From Ashinkailepas kermadecensis (taxonomy: Eukaryota > Arthropoda > Thecostraca > Neolepadidae), in assembly GCA_034440615.1 (NCBI GenBank), contig JAOTOM010003682.1:1-64000 (forward strand): DNA of 64,000 bases, read 5' to 3'. Made by a program: the position numbers and the translations under genes. The notes below the pieces were generated by a model. The model was not told the DNA's origin and searched no databases. It was given only the letters and a program-made list of their open reading frames with translations. Numbering within the stretch: position 1 is the stretch's first letter; each line of letters opens with the position of its first letter. Below are positions 57,575 to 64,000 of this stretch, one piece after another.

Positions 57575-57815
57575 ATACTAATCTCAGCTGGTGTGATAAG
57601 TTAATCTGAGCTGGTATTTTGTGCTGATATCAGCTGGTGTTGTGTGCTAATATCAGCTGGTGTAGTGTGTTGATCTCACCTGGCGTTGTGTGCTAATATC
57701 AGCTGGCGTGGTGTGTTGATCTCACCTGGCGTGGTGTGCTAATATCAGCTGGTGTGATGTGTTGATCTCACCTGGCGTGGTGTGCTAATATCAGCTGGTG
57801 TGGTGTGTCCACTTC
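57575..57815. repeat. ~46-bp minisatellite (ATATCAGCTGGTGTGGTGTG...)
   Basis: About five units alternating TGTGCTAATATCAGCTGG and TGTGTTGATCTCACCTGGCG. Each half-unit is ~23 bp, so it is a dimeric repeat. Confidence 0.85.
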
Positions 57816-58260
57816 AGTTGGAGAAATAACCGCACCACAATACGGCGAACCCTCCTTTTTCGCCTCGGAATGCTCCCATGGACAATTTGGAAAGCATATG
57901 TGATGGGATTTACGAGCTTGCAAACAGCATACAAGCAGAACACGTACATATTTTCGCACAACATAATGCTCTGTCGAAACGCGGGCGCCTTTTCTGATGC
58001 CCTTCATATGTTGCATATATATATTTTTTAACATGACAAAATATGCAAATATCCACAGTACAGTTTGTTAGCAGTCGAAGGAAAATCGTATAAGGTAATG
58101 GTTGTGGAAAAGTGTAACGCTAAAATCAGTATATTTTTTCGCATTGCTTCCGATCCCAATCCAGTCATCCTCAAAATTGCAGTTTGTATTTATTAAAATG
58201 TGGAACTAAGGAATTAAATGCAACATAATTAAAGTAAATCGCTTAAGAAGTTTTGGATGT
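57816..58260. other. No gene seen
   Basis: Mirror open frames at 57798-58031 (+) and 57768-58034 (-) have no domain. Confidence 0.4.
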
Positions 58261-58552
58261 GTGCTGCATTTCACACCTGCACGGCGGCAGCTGAAGTTCT
58301 GGCAGCTGGTGACGTGTGACGTCATAGCTGAGCCGCTGTATGTGTGCTGCATTTAACACCTGCACGATGGCAGCTGAAGTTCTGGCAGCTGGTGACGTGT
58401 GACGTCATAGCTGAGCCGCTGTATGTGTGCTGCATTTAACACCTGCATGATGGCAGCTGAAGTTCTGGCAGCTGGTGACGTGTGGCGTCATAGCTGAGCC
58501 GCTGTATGTGTGCTGCATTTCACACCTGCACGACGGCAGCGGAAGTTCAGGC
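58261..58552. repeat. 83-bp tandem repeat, 3.5 copies, with CRE-like TGACGTCA
   Basis: GTGCTGCATTT begins at 58261, 58344, 58427 and 58510, a period of exactly 83. The first two copies contain the perfect palindrome TGACGTCA followed by TAGCTGAGCCGCTG; the third has a mutated GGCGTCA. Confidence 0.95.
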
Positions 58553-58559
58553 AGCTTCG

Positions 58560-59085
58560 AAAACGCATTCGGCCGAACTGAGTCGATGTCAATCCTTGCT
58601 TATCTAGAAATCAAGCTTCCATTCGTGCATTGCATCCGACGTGGCCACTGTGTCCGGTCAACACGCGGGCAGTTCTGCGGTCGTCTGGAGCAGAACAGGT
58701 TAGCAGTCCGGCCAGCTACTGCTGTCGGACGCATTGTCACCACATCTGACTCACGTCAACAAACAACAACTGCTAACCAGAAAAAAAACATGACTTGTGG
58801 TTTTGTTTTCGTCGACACCCCAAAACATCCGATGCATAACAACTATGAACACCAGGTCAACTCCATGGCCTGTGGCGTCGGGGTGTATCGTTGAAGGACT
58901 TTTTCTCACGTTTATGAAACATGAGTGAAATTACAACGGAGCATGCTCAAAACCCCCGGAAAGCACTAATCAAACGCGAATTGACTCATTCGGCCGAATT
59001 TAGTCGATGCCAATCGTCGCGCATCCAGAAATCAAGCTTCCATTCGTGCATTGCATCCGACATGGCCACCATGTTTAGCCATTTA
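58560..59085. repeat. ~95-bp direct repeat pair
   Basis: CATTCGGCCGAA...GTCGATG(T/C)CAATC and AGAAATCAAGCTTCCATTCG occur at about 58566-58650 and again at 58988-59070. The intervening ~330 bp holds no recognisable gene. Confidence 0.75.
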
Positions 59086-60370
59086 TAGGCTGTGGGTCGG
59101 AAGTGCTGCCATCTAGTGGTAAACTTTGACAAAAATATTGGCTAAATCGAAAAGCATGCGTTGAAACAGCACGTTCTGAAAATGTTTTTGGATCAGCTCA
59201 CTCCTGGCTTTTTACCACTCTACATTTGTGTGGTATTACGAGCACAATCAGCCTGCTAGTTAAACAAATATGACGGGAACCGTTGAACGCTCGCTCACAT
59301 CGGGGCGGTTCCTATCCTTTTCTGTAGACCTTTCCAAGACCACGAGAATACGGTTCGCGGCGGTGCGCTCAAAGATGGCGTACCTAATGATGCATTCTTT
59401 GCGCGTTTTTCGAAGAATGAAATTTGCCCAGGTCATTTAGGTCATGTCAGGTCATGACGTCATACCTGCAGGCATGCAGAGCCATGGTTACGCAAAACTG
59501 GATGTATTAACAGCTGTAGGTAGCAAACGTGCTTCCACAAGGACGTTTGGGTATGCAATGGACACCATCAGCAAGTCCCAATGTTTTGAGGACATTTTCG
59601 AGAGGTCAGTGACCTTACTAAGACCAAATAAGGTGATTTACCCCTCACAACTTTTTCTTAGCTTAAACCATTCCAAGATAAATGTCTACACGAAACATAA
59701 TTCAGACGATCACTCTGACTTTATTTCGCTATTATGCTGTCCTTCAAAGTTGCAAAGCTTGGCTCGAGCAAAACACCATCGAACATTATATAAATAACAA
59801 GCGTCATCAAAACTTCACACGAAAGTTACAGTGCGTCTTTGAGCGCAACCTGTCCTGTGTAGTTAGTTCCCCTTTTCAGAGGAAAAATATTTACGCAAGT
59901 AGTAAGACGGTAAGCGCACTACCCCGCGTTGCATGCTAATACAAATGTCAGCCTATATTATTAACTTCAACGGAAGAATAGTTTTAGTGTGTATGTCGTG
60001 TAATGAAGCCAACTTCGGATCCATCTTTCGATATGCGTTTGGCTCCCATGTGTTGAGACACGTCGAGTCCAGTCATAAACGCTCCGAGCGGATCCCAGAC
60101 ATTCGGCCGTCACCTGCCGTCGCTGACGTCGGCACTTGACGCCTCGAGCTATGACTGTGATCAGGCGTTATGCCAAGTCAGTTTTCGTTCTGGCAGGCGG
60201 CGAGGCCGGCTGAAGGATGCTGTGTCATTGCGCCGTGTCACCATTGTGACACCCATGTCAGTGTCACCGAGCGGTGTGGTGCAATAGGTGATGCCGGTCA
60301 ATAACAAGCCAAGGCGTTGGCCCGGTGGCCCCCCATCCCATGAGCGGCAGGTACCCTTTCGCGCGCGCGG
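59086..60370. other. No gene supported
   Basis: The 117-codon frame at 59444-59797 has no domain. Tandem AGGTCAT(G/T) near 59430-59455 is a short motif cluster. Confidence 0.4.
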
Positions 60371-60706
60371 CTAGGTCACACAGAGGTGAGCCGTTGACGC
60401 GGTGTAGTCCGCTGGCTTCCTTTGAACGGCAGGGAGACGGAACGAGATGAATTGGCCCAATGTCTTGTCCTGGAGCCGGCATCGCAGCACAGCAGACATC
60501 TCCCTCTCACGAGTTGCCATGCTGTCGTCCGACAACATTGCAAGAGGAAGTTCCTCAGAGTGAGCCCTGTAGCTATTGTGTTGTAGCACTGGAATCACCA
60601 GCTCTGCCAGACGCGACTGGAGCTCTGTCAGGAGCACAGCAACGCTTTTACACAGGGTCTTGGCACTGTACTGGCAAGTCCAGTTCCACCTGATATGAAG
60701 CCACAT
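60371..60706 (-). CDS. Uncharacterised coding-like ORF, possibly transposon-derived
   Basis: The 111-codon minus-strand frame reads LLTELQSRLAELVIPVLQHN, then SYRAHSEELPLAMLSDDSMA, then TREREMSAVLRCR. The pattern H-x-E-x-L-L-A-M-L-x-D followed by an Arg-rich helix resembles an uncharacterised protein that I remember as common among arthropod predicted proteins, often repeat-associated. Amphipathic helices are likely. The frame stops at 60371 without a polyadenylation signal in view. Function unknown. Confidence 0.3.
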   Translation of the reverse strand: MWLHIRWNWTCQYSAKTLCKSVAVLLTELQSRLAELVIPVLQHNSYRAHSEELPLAMLSDDSMATREREMSAVLRCRLQDKTLGQFISFRLPAVQRKPADYTASTAHLCVT

Positions 60707-61254
60707 CGATGCTTAGTGTCCAACGATGAACTGAACCAGGAGCACCAGTTCCTCCGATTTACTAAAATTGAAACCAATCTCCTGCACCACCCATTGTTCT
60801 GTCACCTATGCTGACTGCCAGAATATATGAATGAGCCAGTTGAACTCACCGTAGTAACTGGAACGGTCAGATAGTTCTGGAGTAATTGCACGATCGGCTA
60901 GCCACAAATATAGTAGCTGATTACCTAAAGCGTCTATGTGTATACACACTGCAGGTACCAGGTAATCCCTGTCTGTATCGACGATATCTGTTGAACTAAT
61001 CATCATATTGGGCTCTAAACAGCACCGATAAACGCAGATTGTCGTGTTGATCAGAAAACATGCATTGGAGGCTGTCTTTCACTGAAAAAAGTTATTACGT
61101 TGCATTGGAGGCTATGTCCATTGGATGCTTTGATGCAAAACCAGAGAAACCCACAAAACAAATAATGAAAGAAGTAAAGGGAAGAAAACTTAAACTTTTC
61201 CGTCTTTCCCAAAATGGTTATGAGTCTTTCGGTCAGATTCTCACGCAACCCATA
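60707..61254. other. No gene seen
   Basis: Sequence near 61070-61110 has a repeated phrase (CATTGGAGGCT, twice). Nothing else. Confidence 0.4.
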
Positions 61255-61970
61255 TCGGGCTTCATTATATACCCCTCTAAAATCCAAACTAATCTTCGCA
61301 TAAAAACGAAAGAGGTGTCATCGGAAAGCGCTCGACGAGTAGACCCAGATACCATCCCAAACATTTTCTTCCCCCAAAATGTGACGTCAATAGAGAGTTT
61401 ATGAGGTAATGGCGTCATGTTTTTGATTCTGGGAAGGTCATGTTGGGGATGATTTGAAACATACAACATAATTGGAATCAGAAAAGGAATGCGAAATCGG
61501 CATGGTTCCAGAATGTTTGCCCATCCAAAAATAAATAGGCATATATGTTTTATGACTTGCAAAATGTTGAGTTTCTAGTTATAATTTTATAATGGGTAGA
61601 GCGCACCAAGACACGTTGGTTTTAGTAAACTTATCCTCATATACAGTGCTTACTTGAGCCAAAATCTTCAATGTTAGAATTAATGGGAAAATATGCAAAG
61701 CAAATGTCAAGAAAAAAACGCACTACTTCAACGATACCTGTGCGTTTTGTTGCGTCCCTAAAGATAAGTAAACGCTGAAAGTGTGAATTCAAATATATTT
61801 ACCCGATAAAGCGCGACGATTGTTTCCTCACTTGACCTGGTGAGGTGACCTCACTTGACCTTGAATAACTCCGTGACTGTGCATGACCTGACCTCAAAAT
61901 ATTTACACAACATGTCAAATTGATGTGGAAAAGGGTATGCCAAACTTCAGCGCGCTTCTGCGAGCCATTT
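61255..61970 (-). repeat. Dispersed ~715-bp repeat, inverted partner of 45220-45935
   Basis: Reverse-complement matches include GAGGTGACCTCACTTGACCTTG, TCCCTAAAGATAAGTAAACG and AAAACGAAAGAGGTGTCATCG. Overlapping minus and plus frames (61060-61404, 61233-61562) are therefore within a repeat and not called as genes. Confidence 0.7.
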
Positions 61971-62599
61971 CATGAAATCCGTGGAAAACCTCAGTGGGTG
62001 GGAAAAGACCTCCCCGAGACGGCGCAGGCTAAAGCCAACCGCTAGCCATGGACACACCATATTGTTCAAAAGGAAGATTTTACAAAATCCAACGGGAAAG
62101 TATACCACGTTTCGCACCAACGACAAATGCCTACAGCACTTGCATCGCAACGTTTTAAAAAAATATTGAAGTTTAAAACGCAATGCAATGATCCGCTCGT
62201 GCGCTGAGCGAATGCCGTATTGTCGTAGCTGCACCGTTTGCTGGTTTCGTATCAATGGGCCAATTGGCTGGCCAGTTTTGACGGTTTAAATCATTGATTA
62301 TCATACTGTCTGGCGTGACGGCTCGTGCCCCATTATATATTTAAATCACTGAAGCGCAATGTCGTTGACACCGGCGATCAACGGGTGCATTTCGGAGCAG
62401 TCTGAGACGGCCGAAAATCACGCTTGATAATGGTTCAAGGCATTTACGATTGCAACCAAACTATTTGCGATGGGAAAATATAAAGTTATTGTGATCATTA
62501 GGGAAGTCGGGGTTCAGACGGTGGGAAGAGGGCGATTTGGAGAGTGTGGGCTTGATATTGTGTAGGTGTGAGGTGTTGTGTGACCAGCAGCCCTGAGCA
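61971..62599. other. No gene seen
   Basis: 62440-62490 matches part of the dispersed sequence at 37540-37605 (inverted). The frame at 61947-62255 (-) has no domain. Confidence 0.4.
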
Positions 62600-64000
62600 T
62601 ACTTTTTTAATATTATGTTTACAAGAGATATGAGGTATCCGGGGGTACCGGAGCACCCTCGTTTGGGGAGGTCGATTGCCGCCCGGGCCAGACTATCCGC
62701 TCGCTTGTTCCCCGGGATACCCTTGCGTCCGGGGATCCAGAGGAGGGTGAGCCGAAGGTGTGCGTGATTGTCATGGTAGAGGTGTCAGATAGCGTGGAGT
62801 GTGGGATGCGTGGTGTTGTATATGGCCGCGAAGACGTCAATAGAGGAGCGTGAATCAGTGCAGATTGTTGTAGGGGTGATGATGCGGGCGTTCAATGATG
62901 TGTTGCAGGCAAGTGAGTATGGCGACTAATTCTGTGGTGTATACCAAATGATGGAGTGATAATTTGGTATGACCAGTGTCCCGCCCACCGCACCAGGCGG
63001 CACCCTTAACATCGTTGGTACGGGAGCCGTCAGTGCAGAAGAATGTGTGTTGTGGGTGGGCAGCTTGACATTCAAAGAATTTGACTTGAGCTTCGATGGG
63101 GGAGTGCAGGGTTTTGTTGTGCCTAAAGAGATACTCGAGTTTGGAGTGTTTCATGTGCCAGAATGGGAGAAGAGGGAATTTGGTCGGGGGGGGGTTACAA
63201 CGGGAAAATTCAGTGCGATTGTGAGCACCTGGTTCAAGTAGATAGCAATGTTGTAGTTGCTTTTGTTGTTGGAGCGCCGAACAGGGGGTTAGACCAGGCA
63301 ACATTGGAGGGGTGATTTAGCTGTGTTGTTGTCATGAAGTGGTAGCTGACGAGTTGTAGTGCTCTGCGGTGTTGTAGACTAAGGAGATTGACCTCAACCC
63401 GGATACTGGTGGTAGGTGTGGTGAGATGTGCTCCGGTGATGAGGCGGAGTGCATGGCTTTGTATGCATTCTAGTGAGGTGGTGTGTGAGGGGTATATATG
63501 ATCGAAGATAAGCGCATTGCATTCCAGGATTGAACGAATCAGGGCAAGAGACATTTTGGTGAGGGTAGCCCTGTCTGCACCCCAGTCGCGACCAGAGGTG
63601 CAGCGCAAAAGATTCAGGCGCACAACGCAGCGCTGCTTAATATAGGTAATATGGGGACCGAAATAGAGTCCTTTGTCAAGGATAATTCCGATATCTTTGA
63701 AGGAGGTTTGGAGGGGGATAATGGATTTGATCGCGATAGCGGACCGGTGTATGGTGTCAGTATGTCTGGGAAGCCGATAAAAGAGCATTGTAGCCGATTT
63801 AGTGGGAGAGATCTGTGCATCCAGATGGAGCACCATGAATCAATGTGATTCATGACGAGTCGTGCAAAATTGTTTCGTGTATCTGCTGAGGGGAGGGTGC
63901 ACCAAATGGCCAAATCATCGGCGTACAGATAATATTTTCGATAGGGAGCAAGCAGGGGAAGTTTGTCCAATGCGTCGTTGATCATAATGAAGAATAGGGT
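62600..64000 (-). mobile_element. RNase H-bearing non-LTR retrotransposon, second family member, runs off right edge
   Basis: Minus strand. RT palm with KYYLYADDLAIW (about 63930), thumb SFKDIGIILDKGLYFGPHI (about 63700-63645), SGRDWGADRATLTK (about 63600-63560), then RNase H: FFCTDGSRTNDVKGAAW (about 63030-62985, first catalytic Asp), YTTELVAILTCLQ (catalytic Glu), ICTDSRSSIDVF (about 62865-62830) and TLLWIPGRKGIPGNKRAD (about 62755-62690). Frameshifts near 63840 and 63250 break the frame. It is a different lineage from the 28.5-kb element (limited identity) but has the same domain order. The upstream endonuclease would lie beyond 64000. Confidence 0.85.

Overview
The window looks like a repeat-dominated piece of an animal nuclear genome, most probably an arthropod. 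The evidence is one intron-containing gene of the animal glycerol kinase 5 (GK5) type, several non-LTR retrotransposon families (CR1-like with an esterase ORF1; RNase H-bearing R1/I/Jockey-like), a Ty3/gypsy integrase remnant, Penelope-like hammerhead motifs, and many short runs of TTAGG/TTAGGC-like sequence (the arthropod telomere unit is TTAGG). Species cannot be told from the sequence. No bacterial operon, CRISPR array, rRNA or intact tRNA gene was seen.

Layout. 1-2.9 kb: two partial minus-strand copies of a CR1-like LINE in tandem. 4.2-5.1 kb: a TTAA-bounded MITE with a second copy at 43.3-44.2 kb. 5.1-7.2 kb: AT-rich dispersed repeat. 7.2-8.2 kb: a degenerate ~21-bp minisatellite, present in the opposite orientation at 14.4-15.5 kb. 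8.9-9.5 kb: a LINE 3' end with a 5' inversion. 11.1-13.5 kb: two exons of a GK5-like gene whose intron is almost entirely a 48-50-bp minisatellite. 16-23 kb: intergenic, local duplications and a 46-bp minisatellite. 23.7-26.4 and 30.5-31.85 kb: two inverted copies of a foldback-type element built from a 16-bp unit. The first has a perfect 9-bp target duplication and carries a nested 1.5-kb TA-flanked transposon, for which the second preserves the empty site. 26.6-26.9 kb: a 145-bp higher-order repeat. 28.5-30.4 kb: an RNase H LINE. 32.5-33.3 kb: a dead Ty3/gypsy integrase. 37.7-38.5 kb: unrecognised ORFs including one C2H2-like finger. 40.7-42.3 kb: 39-bp and 13-bp satellites. 45.2-45.9 and 61.3-62.0 kb: an inverted pair of a ~715-bp dispersed repeat. 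46.7-47.1 kb: a 47-bp satellite. 48.3-49.6 kb: Penelope-like ribozyme remnants, a 455-bp (TA)n tract and a long palindrome. 50.8 kb: a tRNA-derived SINE head. 54.6-58.6 kb: a dense cluster of unrelated minisatellites. 62.6-64 kb: a second RNase H LINE running off the right edge.

Apart from the GK5-like gene there is little convincing host coding sequence. Most long open frames are by-products of tandem repeats whose unit lacks stop codons. The most interesting structures are the foldback pair with its nested insertion, the ~21-bp phased arrays on either side of the GK5 exons, and the GK5-like kinase with altered catalytic motifs.
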